A stretch of DNA of 30,706 bases from a virus. The notes beneath the pieces were generated by a model. It did not search any database. It was not told the origin of the DNA and saw nothing but the letters and a program-made list of their open reading frames with translations. The stretch covers positions 1-30,706 of the IMG/VR virus record IMGVR_UViG_3300030202_001801; one strand, given 5' to 3'. Each line of letters begins with the position of its first letter. Positions within the stretch are counted from its first letter, which is position 1. The position numbers and the translations under genes are program-made. Positions 20,927 to 28,478 of this stretch are shown piece by piece.

Positions 20927-21964
20927 TTATGATGTCTTACGCTGTGCTTTCATTAAAGCCATAGCGTTAGCTCGAGATGGGTTTTTATCAAAAGCCTCTT
21001 GTGCTGATGCTACAACACGATTTTTTCCTGCTTTTAGACTTGTTTTTGTTCCACCTTTTAGAACTTTTGGCTTTTTAACGACTTTTTTATTTGCAGTTTG
21101 AACTTTTGTTTTAGTTTCTGCAAATCTTCTTGCCATATCAAGTGCCATAATAGCTCTTGGGTCTGCTATATTATGAATTTCCTCTGCACCAAAACCTAAC
21201 TTTTCTAATGCAAAATTAGATGTTTTTGATAAATCAGATTCAAAAGTTTGTGCGTTTTTCCAATCTGGTCTATAAATACCAGACTGTAAATCGTTTACAG
21301 CATTTTGTTTTGATTTTTCAATTATATTAGATTGCTCTTGCTTTAATATAGCAACAGCATTTTGGCGTTCTTGTTTACGTTTATCATAATGTAGTTTTTG
21401 AACTTGCCATTCATTAGGGTTTGTTTGTGCAACTTGAACCCAATCTGGCTCTCTTTCTGGTCTCATTGATGCTAAAGCAGCATCTAAAGCAGTAATTCTA
21501 GCTTTTGCTTCCGATTCAACAGCTTTTCGTTCACTTGCGAGTTTCTGTGTCTTTCGGGTATAATCTGATTCTCGGAGATAACCTTTTTTGATGTCGTCAG
21601 CAGTTAAGGGTGTTCCGTCATCTAAAGTTAAAAGAACTCCGTTTGGCTCTTCTTCAACTTCTTCGACTTCTTCAACCTCTTCTGGACTTTCTTCTTCGGT
21701 TGCATCTTCGGGCGTTTCTTGTTCCTGCTCTTGAGCTTCTACAGTTTCTTCTTCAACAGCTTCTACTGTTTCTTCTTCTACTGCTTCTTCCTCTTCGAGT
21801 ACAGGCTCAGAAGTTTTTGTTGTTCGTGCTTTCGCCAAAGTACGACCTGCTTCTGAAACTTCGTTTTGTTCTGCTGTTCTTTTTGCTTGTAGTGCTTGCA
21901 CACCACCACGCAGAGACAGAGCATTATTATCTTCATTTGAAGATAAGGTCATGTTGTCAGACAT
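20927..21964 (-). CDS. Capsid scaffolding-like protein, 345 aa, very acidic N-terminal half
   Basis: Residues about 56-107 are almost entirely Glu/Val/Thr (repeats of V-E-E-E-T-V-E-A), then a G-V-L-L-T-L-D-D-G-T-P-L-T-A-D-D-I turn, then a long charged helical region, ending in a basic part rich in K-K-V-V-K-K-P-K. Scaffold proteins of SU10-like and T7-like phages have the same acidic-then-helical-then-basic layout and lie immediately before the capsid gene. They guide shell assembly and leave before DNA enters. The call rests on composition and place. Confidence 0.72.
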   Translation of the reverse strand: MSDNMTLSSNEDNNALSLRGGVQALQAKRTAEQNEVSEAGRTLAKARTTKTSEPVLEEEEAVEEETVEAVEEETVEAQEQEQETPEDATEEESPEEVEEVEEVEEEPNGVLLTLDDGTPLTADDIKKGYLRESDYTRKTQKLASERKAVESEAKARITALDAALASMRPEREPDWVQVAQTNPNEWQVQKLHYDKRKQERQNAVAILKQEQSNIIEKSKQNAVNDLQSGIYRPDWKNAQTFESDLSKTSNFALEKLGFGAEEIHNIADPRAIMALDMARRFAETKTKVQTANKKVVKKPKVLKGGTKTSLKAGKNRVVASAQEAFDKNPSRANAMALMKAQRKTS

Positions 21965-21983
21965 AAATACCTCTTATTTAATG

Positions 21984-22253
21984 TTAAAATGATGGAATAA
22001 ACCTCTTTTTAGAGGCAAATTCACGCTGTTGCTTGTCAGATAATTTACCGCCATGCAGTACAGCTTTTAGATGTTTTTCAACAACATCTATATCTTTATA
22101 TGCTTCCAGGTAACGATAGCGACCTAAATCATCTTTAGTGTCACATAATGATGCTTGTTGCATATAAGTTCTTTTTAGGACTTCAAAACTTTCCCAAATT
22201 GCAGGGTTACGTTCTGCATCTTTAGCCCATTGTAATCTTTCTTCTTCGGTCAT
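21984..22253 (-). CDS. Hypothetical helical protein, 89 aa
   Basis: The sequence is charged and helical (E-E-R-L-Q-W-A-K-D-A-E-R-N-P at 3-16, F-E-V-L-K-R-T-Y-M-Q-Q-A). Its start overlaps the TGA of the 57-aa gene (ATGA), and it precedes the scaffold by 19 bases. No membrane or enzyme motif. It may be an assembly or scaffold partner. Family not recognised. Confidence 0.55.
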   Translation of the reverse strand: MTEEERLQWAKDAERNPAIWESFEVLKRTYMQQASLCDTKDDLGRYRYLEAYKDIDVVEKHLKAVLHGGKLSDKQQREFASKKRFIPSF

Positions 22254-22423
22254 CCTCTACCACTATGCTTTCCGTTTTTGTTATACATAATTTCTAAATC
22301 TGATGATTGACCAGAGTAACCTCTTTCAAAAGGTTTTAATTGAACTTCTTGTGCCTTTAAAACTTCTTTTTCAAGGTTAGTCATTTGTCCACTACCTTGT
22401 TTTCGCATACCATATCCTGCCAT
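22250..22423 (-). CDS. Small protein, 57 aa, with an S-S-D-L-E...K-H-S-G tail
   Basis: I translated this by hand. AGGAGAAAAGTT precedes the ATG, a strong ribosome site. It begins M-A-G-Y-G-M-R-K-Q-G and ends Q-S-S-D-L-E-I-M-Y-N-K-N-G-K-H-S-G-R-G. The last 18 residues closely match the end of the 102-aa protein at 22693-23001, giving a paired set with the same tail. A TGA/ATG overlap (4 bases) couples it to the next gene. Function unknown; a short tail for docking to a common partner is a possibility. Confidence 0.68.
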   Translation of the reverse strand: MAGYGMRKQGSGQMTNLEKEVLKAQEVQLKPFERGYSGQSSDLEIMYNKNGKHSGRG

Positions 22424-22433
22424 AACTTTTCTC

Positions 22434-22661
22434 CTATTTGAATCTGTTTTCTTCTTGACTTAAAAATACAGGTGTTTCTTTACCTACATAAGCACCTTGA
22501 ACATTATATTCAAAGTATTCTTCTGCTTCTTCTTTATCCATACCGTCACGTTCCATTAAAATATCAATACATTTTTTACGGTCATAAATGGCTAAATGAT
22601 TGTTAAATTGATACCCATACCCGATTAGTGCATCTGTAAAACTTACCGCAAACATTGCCAT
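22434..22661 (-). CDS. Small conserved phage protein, 75 aa (EEAEEYFEYNV motif)
   Basis: A GGAGTAGTTATT site precedes the ATG. The C-terminal half contains M-D-K-E-E-A-E-E-Y-F-E-Y-N-V-Q-G-A-Y-V-G-K-E-T-P-V-F, spread over residues 41-66, a pattern seen in many marine phages as a small uncharacterised family. It is acidic and soluble. It lies among the basic small proteins between portal and scaffold. No function is known to me. Confidence 0.65.
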   Translation of the reverse strand: MAMFAVSFTDALIGYGYQFNNHLAIYDRKKCIDILMERDGMDKEEAEEYFEYNVQGAYVGKETPVFLSQEENRFK

Positions 22662-22692
22662 AATAACTACTCCAATCTACTAACAATTTTAG

Positions 22693-23001
22693 TCATCCTG
22701 GACCACTATGTTTTTTATTTTTATTAAACATACCTTCTAAATCAGATGATGTGCCTTTATACTCTTTACCTATGTTGTATTTATATTTTGCACCAAACGT
22801 AAGAGAAGGCACAAATTTATTTCCACCAATTCCTTGTTGTCTAAAAATATTAGCGTCTATAGATGGTCTTGGTTTTTTTACTGTATCAGGACCAAAAGGA
22901 ATATTGACTGTAACACCCCCAGAAGTTCCTGAATAACGAGATGGAAACCCTCCACTTAAATTTACTTGACCTGAAAGCCCACCTTTTTTAAATCCTGCCA
23001 T
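22693..23001 (-). CDS. Gly-rich hypothetical protein, 102 aa, sharing a C-terminal tail with the 57-aa protein
   Basis: Glycine-rich start (M-A-G-F-K-K-G-G-L-S-G-Q-V-N-L-S-G-G), beta-like middle (G-G-V-T-V-N-I-P-F-G-P-D, then S-L-T-F-G-A-K-Y-K-Y-N), and the end S-S-D-L-E-G-M-F-N-K-N-K-K-H-S-G-P-G, which is 13 of 18 identical to the end of the gene at 22250-22423. AAAAGGGAAAAAT gives the ribosome site. There is no membrane segment. The glycine-rich beta pattern suggests a structural protein, but no family is recognised. Confidence 0.6.
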   Translation of the reverse strand: MAGFKKGGLSGQVNLSGGFPSRYSGTSGGVTVNIPFGPDTVKKPRPSIDANIFRQQGIGGNKFVPSLTFGAKYKYNIGKEYKGTSSDLEGMFNKNKKHSGPG

Positions 23002-23012
23002 ATTTTTCCCTT

Positions 23013-23171
23013 TTATAAAAGTTGCTCCAATCCACTAGCAATAATAATTAAAATAGCCAAACCCCATAGCTTGCTATCTAAACGGTCTATTTTCTTTTCT
23101 ACATCAGCAAACCTTTTAGAACATTCATCCTCATGTTTTTCTAAAGCAGTTTGCAAATCTTTATTTCTCAT
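23013..23171 (-). CDS. XhlA-like small coiled-coil membrane protein, 52 aa
   Basis: I translated this by hand. Residues about 4-33 form a charged coiled coil (K-D-L-Q-T-A-L-E-K-H-E-D-E, then V-E-K-K-I-D-R-L-D), and 36-47 a hydrophobic segment (W-G-L-A-I-L-I-I-I-A-S-G). This is the haemolysin XhlA layout, seen in phage lysis-associated proteins. The start overlaps the previous stop (ATGA). It lies among head genes, about 14 kb from the endolysin, which is unusual for a lysis function. Other small membrane proteins of this shape exist, so XhlA-like is only a description. Confidence 0.55.
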   Translation of the reverse strand: MRNKDLQTALEKHEDECSKRFADVEKKIDRLDSKLWGLAILIIIASGLEQLL

Positions 23172-23419
23172 GCTCTATACCGTTTTGTTTTTTTAGCAAT
23201 TTTACGAGGTTGTTTGCTATGTTGTTTACCTTTTTTTGTATCTTCTCTTTTTTTGCGTGTTGTAGCTGCATATTCTTTTGCAGACATAGATTTAATAGCT
23301 TTTTCTGGTAAATATCTTTCCCCTGTTTCTGCAGAAGGTTTACCTGACTTTGTTTTCCATTTTTGTTTTGTCCATTTACTTAAACTTTTTTGCGACTTAG
23401 CTTTAGCCACGATAGCCAC
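23168..23419 (-). CDS. Basic conserved phage protein, 83 aa (DUF5872-like)
   Basis: The sequence contains S-K-W-T-K-Q-K-W-K-T-K-S-G-K-P-S at 14-29, T-G-E-R-Y-L-P-E-K-A and M-S-A-K-E-Y-A-A-T-T-R-K-K-R, a widespread small phage family. It is strongly basic. Starts are GTG at 23419 or GTG at 23410; GGGGGTGG just upstream favours the second. Likely to bind nucleic acid, given its charge, but this is inferred. It sits between the 62-aa basic protein and the XhlA-like gene. Confidence 0.68.
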   Translation of the reverse strand: MAIVAKAKSQKSLSKWTKQKWKTKSGKPSAETGERYLPEKAIKSMSAKEYAATTRKKREDTKKGKQHSKQPRKIAKKTKRYRA

Positions 23420-23591
23420 CCCCTGCTTTTTTATACTGTGACGCTAGGAGTTGAGCTTTTCTTGCAGACCATTGACCTGCTTTACCACCTTTTGTTCCTC
23501 TTTTAATCTTATTAAATAATCGTTTACGCATAGTAGGTTTTGTATAATTACCTGCTTCGTTTACACGACTTTTAGGCTTTTTCTTTACCAC
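23403..23591 (-). CDS. Basic small protein, 62 aa
   Basis: GTG start coupled to the previous stop (GTGGTAA). The end Q-W-S-A-R-K-A-Q-L-L-A-S-Q-Y-K-K-A-G-G-G-Y-R-G, spread over residues 40-62, is a common phage motif; with the K-R-L-F-N-K-I-K-R-G-T-K middle it looks like a small DNA-binding protein of the same group as its neighbour at 23168-23419. Highly positive charge. No firm family or function. Confidence 0.66.
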   Translation of the reverse strand: MVKKKPKSRVNEAGNYTKPTMRKRLFNKIKRGTKGGKAGQWSARKAQLLASQYKKAGGGYRG

Positions 23592-23869
23592 GCCTTACAG
23601 CTCCAATAACGAGCTGAAAATTTATCTTTAGCAGTATTACAATTATGTCTTGCTCTGAATGACTTACGCCTGGCAGGTTGGTCTTTTTTAATGGTCATGT
23701 TTTTATCGCCAAATCGTACAAGTTTTACCTGACTTCCTTTTTTAGCTAAAACTGCTGATTTTTTAGCTCCTTTAATAGACCTTTTCGGTTTATTATAACC
23801 AGTAAAAGATTCACCACGATACTGTAAACGACCAGAAGGTGTACGTTTTACTTGTGCTGTAGTTGCCAT
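23585..23869 (-). CDS. Basic conserved phage protein, 94 aa (DUF6321-like)
   Basis: This matches a recognisable phage family: V-R-F-G-D-K-N-M-T-I-K-K-D-Q-P-A-R-R-K-S (51-70) followed by F-R-A-R-H-N-C-N and a terminal A-R-Y-W-S-C-K-A-W. The two cysteines and a histidine (H-N-C, S-C) may bind metal. Start ATG at 23869 overlaps the previous TAA (TAATG). Basic charge suggests nucleic-acid contact or packaging; no function is established. Confidence 0.75.
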   Translation of the reverse strand: MATTAQVKRTPSGRLQYRGESFTGYNKPKRSIKGAKKSAVLAKKGSQVKLVRFGDKNMTIKKDQPARRKSFRARHNCNTAKDKFSARYWSCKAW

Positions 23870-24045
23870 TATGCTTTTCTTTTAATTTGAGCTTGAACAG
23901 TTTTTGTTAAATCTTTTAGATGAAATAACTTTTCGCTATTTTTTGTATGTCTTTTACCAGAGTGAATATCACCATTAGGCATTTTATGTGTACCACCAGT
24001 ATGTAAACGACCTTTTTTTGTATAATGTTTTACATTTCTACCCAT
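23869..24045 (-). CDS. Small His/Lys-rich protein, 58 aa
   Basis: I translated this by hand. Residues 1-38 read as a basic, His-rich stretch (K-H-Y-T-K-K-G-R-L-H-T-G-G-T-H-K, then I-H-S-G-K-R-H) with several H...H pairs, and the end is helical (L-F-H-L-K-D-L-T-K). It overlaps the Lys-rich 35-aa gene upstream by 8 bases and the next start by one. No family recognised. It could bind metal or nucleic acid. Confidence 0.6.
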   Translation of the reverse strand: MGRNVKHYTKKGRLHTGGTHKMPNGDIHSGKRHTKNSEKLFHLKDLTKTVQAQIKRKA

Positions 24046-24145
24046 ACATTTTACTCTTTGTAGATTTTTTCTTTTTTACAGTTTTTTTATTTTTTCTTTT
24101 TTTCTTTTTAGATACTTTTTTATCTTTATACATATAAGCTGGCAT
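24038..24145 (-). CDS. Extremely lysine-rich peptide, 35 aa
   Basis: I translated this by hand. GGAGATAATA precedes the ATG, a strong ribosome site. Sixteen of 35 residues are lysine, in two K-K-K-K runs, starting M-P-A-Y-M-Y-K-D-K-K and ending S-K-M-Y-G. Small proteins of the M-P-A/P-Y...K-K-K type occur in many phages. Such charge suits DNA condensation, capsid-interior binding or translation regulation. It could be argued to be a chance frame in A-rich DNA, but the ribosome site and coupling support translation. Confidence 0.55.
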   Translation of the reverse strand: MPAYMYKDKKVSKKKKRKNKKTVKKKKSTKSKMYG

Positions 24146-24154
24146 TATTATCTC

Positions 24155-24313
24155 CTAATACAATTTATTTTCTGGTGTTCTTCCATCTTCATAGGCTTCG
24201 TTAATGTGCGGTGTATCTGGGTTATCTGGAACAAAACGACCTTTATTGTTCTTTGCTCTTTTACCCAAAGGCTTACCAAATAAAAAGTTATTAATTTTAT
24301 TTAACCAAGTCAT
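24155..24313 (-). CDS. Small hypothetical protein, 52 aa, after portal
   Basis: I translated this by hand; AGGAGAATTT precedes the ATG. It begins T-W-L-N-K-I-N-N-F-L-F-G-K-P-L-G-K-R and has a C-terminal G-R-F-V-P-D-N-P-D-T-P-H-I-N-E-A-Y-E-D-G, a pattern seen in small marine phage proteins. It starts nine bases after the portal stop. Soluble; function unknown. Confidence 0.6.
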   Translation of the reverse strand: MTWLNKINNFLFGKPLGKRAKNNKGRFVPDNPDTPHINEAYEDGRTPENKLY

Positions 24314-24321
24314 AAATTCTC

Positions 24322-26550
24322 CTAATCAGGTATAATTCCTTGTCCAGAAGGTGCTTTTTTATCTATTGCATATTGCTCTAATCTTGCTTCAACTTCTAAT
24401 TCTTGCATTTTAGCCTGTGCATCAAGAGCTAATTTTTGTTGTTTTAATTCAGCATCTATAAGCATTTTTTCATACTGTAATTGTAGTTTTTGTATATCAG
24501 CAGGTGACATTTGTTGACCACTATCAGCAAGAACTTGTGCTTCTTTTAATGCTAATTCTCTTGCTTTTAATTGCAAGCCCATCATTTTAACCTGGAAGTC
24601 TTGTTGGTCTTTTTGCATTTTACGTTGAGCTTCCATTTGCTCGGCAGAAGGTGGTTTTTGTGGTGGTTGATAATCTACAGGTATTTCCCCAAAATACTGT
24701 TCTGGGTCTTTTATACCTGCTGTTTGAGCCATATCCTGCAATGCTCTTGAGTATTTATTAAGGTCAACTAACGGAGAAGATGTACCAAATTGACCTATAA
24801 TTGCTTCTTGTTTACCAACAATAGCATTAATCATAGCCATATCTCTGTCTCTGTTACCTGTTCCTAAACCTGTATCGATATTAACATCAACATCTTTAAA
24901 CATTTCCCATTGTCTAGGGTCTATAGCAATTTCCTGACCTGACATACGAATTATACGAGTAAAATCTTGATATTTAATAAGTTGTTTTAAAATACCTGCA
25001 AATAGCTTACGCATACCATTATCTGCCCACATACGAGCAATCATTTCTACTTTACCCAAACTTGAACTGTAAGCTATGTTAGCTGCGGTTGCAGTTTGAT
25101 TAGCTAAAGCATCAGGTTCTAATCCCATTGATGCTTTTGATACACCTGTACGTTTTTCTGCTTCTGTTTCAAAATGCGTCAGCATATTAAGAGCTTGTGA
25201 ACCAACAAAAGGAACTTGCATTTCTCTAATTGTATTTGCTCTTGTTACGTAAACGGGCGCGCCTGGTGAAAGGTTAGTCAACTGTTCGGGGTTTACTAAG
25301 TTGTCAAACACAACCTCTCTTTGGGGAGTCATAGATAAATAACCGCTATCAAGCATCATACGAGTAATAACTGTATTAGCTCTTTGTATTTCTACAAGGC
25401 TGTCAGCAGGACAACGACCAAAAAACAAATTAGGGATAGGTTCTGGGCAAAAATCAGCAAATACTATTTGGCAGTCATAGTGTTCCATAGTTAAGACTTC
25501 AACTACGTTTTCTCCACCACCGCATACAAAATACCAATCTCGTACACCTGTACCGTCATAATCACATTTTACAATACCTTCATGTACCAAGACTTCTCTT
25601 AAATTTGGGTCTGGGCTGTCTGCTCTGTTTCTTTCTCTGTAATACTCATCAAAAGAAGCACTTTGATAGGCTCTGTTTGTATATGTTGGCAAGTGAGCTA
25701 CAACATCAGGGTCATAACCCATTTCTATTAAATCACCTGCTCTTTTATAAGTTCTATGCGATTTTAATACAGCATCTTCTAGGTTTTTAGCATCCCTAGA
25801 AATAATAAATTCTTCCCACTCTATGTTTTCAAGTTTAATTGTACTTGTATTAACTGTTCTTTCAACTTGCAGGTCATGTTCTGTCATATTTACAGTGTTA
25901 CCCATAGGGTCTGGACCTTGAACAGATGTTGCTGTATGAGCTTTTACTTCTAACTCTGGATTTGCTTCAACCCGTTCTACAATATCAGCAAACTCCATGT
26001 CATTTAAACCTTCATAGGTTTCTTCTTCTGTTTTACTGCTTTCATCGTAATAAGACTTAACAACACCTACTTTTCCTACAAGTGCGTTCCATGCCCAATC
26101 TCTAATAATCATTTCACCTTGATTATCTTTGCGAAAAACACACTCGTTTACATAATGTGTTATAACTTCTGCTATTTTAGTATTTTGTTCGTTATTAGGT
26201 TCATAGATAGCTATGTATTTTCCTGCTGTAAACACACGCAATAAACTAGGTAACATCATGTTAATATATGTAGATACTGCTCTGTCTGTTACTCTTGAAC
26301 GACCTTCTGGACTTGGTAAATCATCCATAACACCACGATAGTATTCGTAAGCTGTTTCTCTATCATCAGCAATAAATTCAGACCCTTGTATATAGGTCAT
26401 AGCATCAGCGATTTCTGATGACAAAAGTTGTTTTAACTGCTCTTCAGTTATACCTTTATCTTCATCATTTTCTATTGTTTCAGTGACTTGCTCAATGCTT
26501 GCAACAGGCTCTTCAAGCATTTCATCATCAAAAATCTGGGGTTCTGCCAC
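24322..26550 (-). CDS. Portal protein, 742 aa
   Basis: Starts with GTG at 26550, overlapping the TAG of the upstream gene. It follows the 95-aa gene and large terminase and is of portal size. The sequence has a Y-E-Y-Y-R-G-V-M-D-D-L-P-S-P-E-G-R-S-R-V-T-D-R region (about 68-90), a long body with mixed helix and strand, and a C-terminal part from about 630 rich in Q/K/E that forms a long coiled coil (M-Q-K-D-Q-Q-D-F-Q-V-K-M). This is the dodecameric ring at the vertex, through which DNA is packaged and ejected, with the coiled coil probably forming the inner barrel. Portal identity comes from length, motif and gene order. Confidence 0.85.
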   Translation of the reverse strand: MAEPQIFDDEMLEEPVASIEQVTETIENDEDKGITEEQLKQLLSSEIADAMTYIQGSEFIADDRETAYEYYRGVMDDLPSPEGRSRVTDRAVSTYINMMLPSLLRVFTAGKYIAIYEPNNEQNTKIAEVITHYVNECVFRKDNQGEMIIRDWAWNALVGKVGVVKSYYDESSKTEEETYEGLNDMEFADIVERVEANPELEVKAHTATSVQGPDPMGNTVNMTEHDLQVERTVNTSTIKLENIEWEEFIISRDAKNLEDAVLKSHRTYKRAGDLIEMGYDPDVVAHLPTYTNRAYQSASFDEYYRERNRADSPDPNLREVLVHEGIVKCDYDGTGVRDWYFVCGGGENVVEVLTMEHYDCQIVFADFCPEPIPNLFFGRCPADSLVEIQRANTVITRMMLDSGYLSMTPQREVVFDNLVNPEQLTNLSPGAPVYVTRANTIREMQVPFVGSQALNMLTHFETEAEKRTGVSKASMGLEPDALANQTATAANIAYSSSLGKVEMIARMWADNGMRKLFAGILKQLIKYQDFTRIIRMSGQEIAIDPRQWEMFKDVDVNIDTGLGTGNRDRDMAMINAIVGKQEAIIGQFGTSSPLVDLNKYSRALQDMAQTAGIKDPEQYFGEIPVDYQPPQKPPSAEQMEAQRKMQKDQQDFQVKMMGLQLKARELALKEAQVLADSGQQMSPADIQKLQLQYEKMLIDAELKQQKLALDAQAKMQELEVEARLEQYAIDKKAPSGQGIIPD

Positions 26551-26837
26551 TATCTTGCACCCTTAAGAATTGAAGCAACTGTTACTGTAATGTTTGTTCC
26601 AGGATGTGATTTCATATATTCAACTATTTTTGGAATACTATTAACATGAGGAAGTTGGTCCTCTACAAGTGTTGCACCATTGCTAAATCGCCAATCAGTA
26701 CCTAATTTTTTTACCTTTAATCCTGCTAGGGCAAAACCCTCTGAAAGTGAGTTTGCTCTTCTGATAGGGTTTGGTGTAGGTTTTACAACAGGTTTAATTG
26801 TTGTTTTTCTTGCTGTTTTCTTTTTTACGCTATCCAT
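26550..26837 (-). CDS. Hypothetical protein, 95 aa, between terminase and portal
   Basis: The N-terminal 30 residues are Lys/Pro/Thr-rich and basic (K-K-K-T-A-R-K-T-T-I-K-P-V-V-K-P-T-P), and the rest is a small domain with L-K-V-K-K-L-G-T-D-W-R-F-S-N-G. It overlaps the terminase by 13 bases. A basic tail next to the packaging genes could contact DNA or portal. Family not recognised. Confidence 0.55.
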   Translation of the reverse strand: MDSVKKKTARKTTIKPVVKPTPNPIRRANSLSEGFALAGLKVKKLGTDWRFSNGATLVEDQLPHVNSIPKIVEYMKSHPGTNITVTVASILKGAR

Positions 26838-28138
26838 GATGTATTAAACTCCAATTCTTTGTATTTGTGTCTGCGTTTTAACCCTATAGCCATATATCTA
26901 AAGCTATCAGCAGCATGACTTGTCCAATCATGCAAAGGTCTATTTTTAAAGGCTTTGTTTTTATCATCAAAAGTACGTCTATATTGCTTTAAAGCCTCTA
27001 TGCCTCTTTCACACTTTTGTTTATCAAACCAACAACGATTTAAAATGCTTCTTGTTGCCTGTATTCCATCTTCCAAACTTAACTTTTCAGCCACTTTTGG
27101 TTCTATACCTAAATTTCTTAAAACTTCTAAACGACTTTTACCTGTACCAAGTTCTTTTACTTCAACATCATGGGGTAAAACATGAGTGCCATAATTATAA
27201 GGTTTATCTTTTAAAATTTTAACATAGTGGTCAAGACCAACACCTGATGCTTCATAATAATCTATAAGTCTTACTTCATTTCCAATCATTTGAATAAACC
27301 AGATAGCGGTACTATCACCAATCCCTAAATCCCAACTTGTGTGTACTTCATGGTCTTTTTCATAATGTATAAAAGTAATACGTTTTTCATCTTCTGCTTC
27401 CTTCATTTCCTCACCATAATATGCACCTTGAATTGCTGCTTCAAAGGAACACTCATATTCCTGTGCATACTGGTCCTCTGTTAAATCATGTTCAGCAGAT
27501 TCTAATTCTTCTGTATCTAAAATATTAGTTTTACTAGCTCTTAAAGTTGTATGAAACCAACCATCTTTTACTGCTTGCTCGTAAACTTTATAAAAATCGT
27601 TATGACCTCTTGGTGTACCTATCCAAACACACCATCCTTTACGGTCTGATAAAGCAGGGCGTATAACTTCCCAAATATTAGGGTTCATGTCTGCATATTC
27701 GTCTAAAATAATGCCATCATGGTAAATTCCACGCAATCTATTGACATTATCTGCACCATAAAGCCTAATTCTTGCTCCATTATGATAATCTATACGCAAT
27801 TCTGCTTCATTTATTGTACCACCAACTTTTTTTAATATTGGTGATGAATAACTTTTTAAATAATCCCATGCTATATCTTTTGCCATGTTGTAATGCGGTG
27901 CAACATAGCTAAAACGTGCTTTTTCTTTTTTTGTTTCTATTGCTTTTCTAACTAACTCAGTAACACAAGCAACTGTTTTACCTGCTCTTCTATGTGCAAC
28001 TATAACTCCGTATCTTTGTTTTCTATTATGAAAAGGTTTGAAAACTGCACGAGCTTTGTAGTTAATATCAATATTCAATTCTCTCAACGTCAATAACCTT
28101 TGTTTTATCTTCAATAGATTTTTTTTCGTTTTGTCCAA
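26825..28138 (-). CDS. Terminase large subunit, 437 aa
   Basis: Packaging motor with nuclease. Walker A A-H-R-R-A-G-K-T is at residues 48-55, Walker B I-I-L-D-E at 143-147, and a motif-III-like W-I-G-T-P-R at 172-177. The C-terminal nuclease starts near S-W-D-L-G-I-G-D at 268-275 (Asp270) and ends with H-A-A-D-S-F-R-Y (Asp411), two of the acidic metal ligands. There is no in-frame ATG near the start. The 5' end could be TTG at 28138, overlapping the small subunit by 71 bases, or TTG at 28087 with AAAGG 9 bases upstream. The enzyme cuts concatemers and pumps DNA through the portal. Confidence 0.93.
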   Translation of the reverse strand: MDKTKKNLLKIKQRLLTLRELNIDINYKARAVFKPFHNRKQRYGVIVAHRRAGKTVACVTELVRKAIETKKEKARFSYVAPHYNMAKDIAWDYLKSYSSPILKKVGGTINEAELRIDYHNGARIRLYGADNVNRLRGIYHDGIILDEYADMNPNIWEVIRPALSDRKGWCVWIGTPRGHNDFYKVYEQAVKDGWFHTTLRASKTNILDTEELESAEHDLTEDQYAQEYECSFEAAIQGAYYGEEMKEAEDEKRITFIHYEKDHEVHTSWDLGIGDSTAIWFIQMIGNEVRLIDYYEASGVGLDHYVKILKDKPYNYGTHVLPHDVEVKELGTGKSRLEVLRNLGIEPKVAEKLSLEDGIQATRSILNRCWFDKQKCERGIEALKQYRRTFDDKNKAFKNRPLHDWTSHAADSFRYMAIGLKRRHKYKELEFNTSWIA

Positions 28139-28478
28139 AATCTGCTATTACTTGGACATTTACATTACCTTTTACTTCGTGGTCTATATTTTCAGACCAT
28201 CCCATACGAGCTTTTGAATACCAAATACTTGCCTGTAAACTTTCTCCAGATTTAGCAGCTTCAATAATTGTTTTTCCAACTTCAAAATCTACTCTTTGCT
28301 TACCTACTTCTATTTCATAAGAGTAATGTTTTTCTAAAGTTTTTTTATCTATAGGTTTATTTGTTCTTTTATTAATAATCATTCTAGCGATTGCTGTAGG
28401 TTTATAACCTAAACTTGCTAAATAGATAACATCTTGTCTTTGTTGGTCATTTGGTTTGTATGGTGGTTGCCCTCTCAT
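28068..28478 (-). CDS. Terminase small subunit, 136 aa
   Basis: The N-terminal half is a helix-turn-helix: V-I-Y-L-A-S-L-G-Y-K-P-T-A-I-A-R-M-I at 17-34. It is followed by coiled-coil-like helices with E-K-H-Y-S-Y-E-I-E-V-G and a tail rich in V-K-G-N-V-N-V-Q-V-I-A, a pattern typical of small terminases, which bind the pac/cos region and activate the large subunit. It lies directly before the large subunit, overlapping it, and shares an ATGA with the DUF115-like gene upstream. Confidence 0.82.
   Translation of the reverse strand: MRGQPPYKPNDQQRQDVIYLASLGYKPTAIARMIINKRTNKPIDKKTLEKHYSYEIEVGKQRVDFEVGKTIIEAAKSGESLQASIWYSKARMGWSENIDHEVKGNVNVQVIADFGQNEKKSIEDKTKVIDVERIEY

Noticed and set aside
21610-21966. 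Leu/Phe-rich frame opposite the scaffold gene
   Set aside because: It is the reverse of the Glu-rich repeat and looks membrane-like only because GAA/GAG reads as TTC/CTC.
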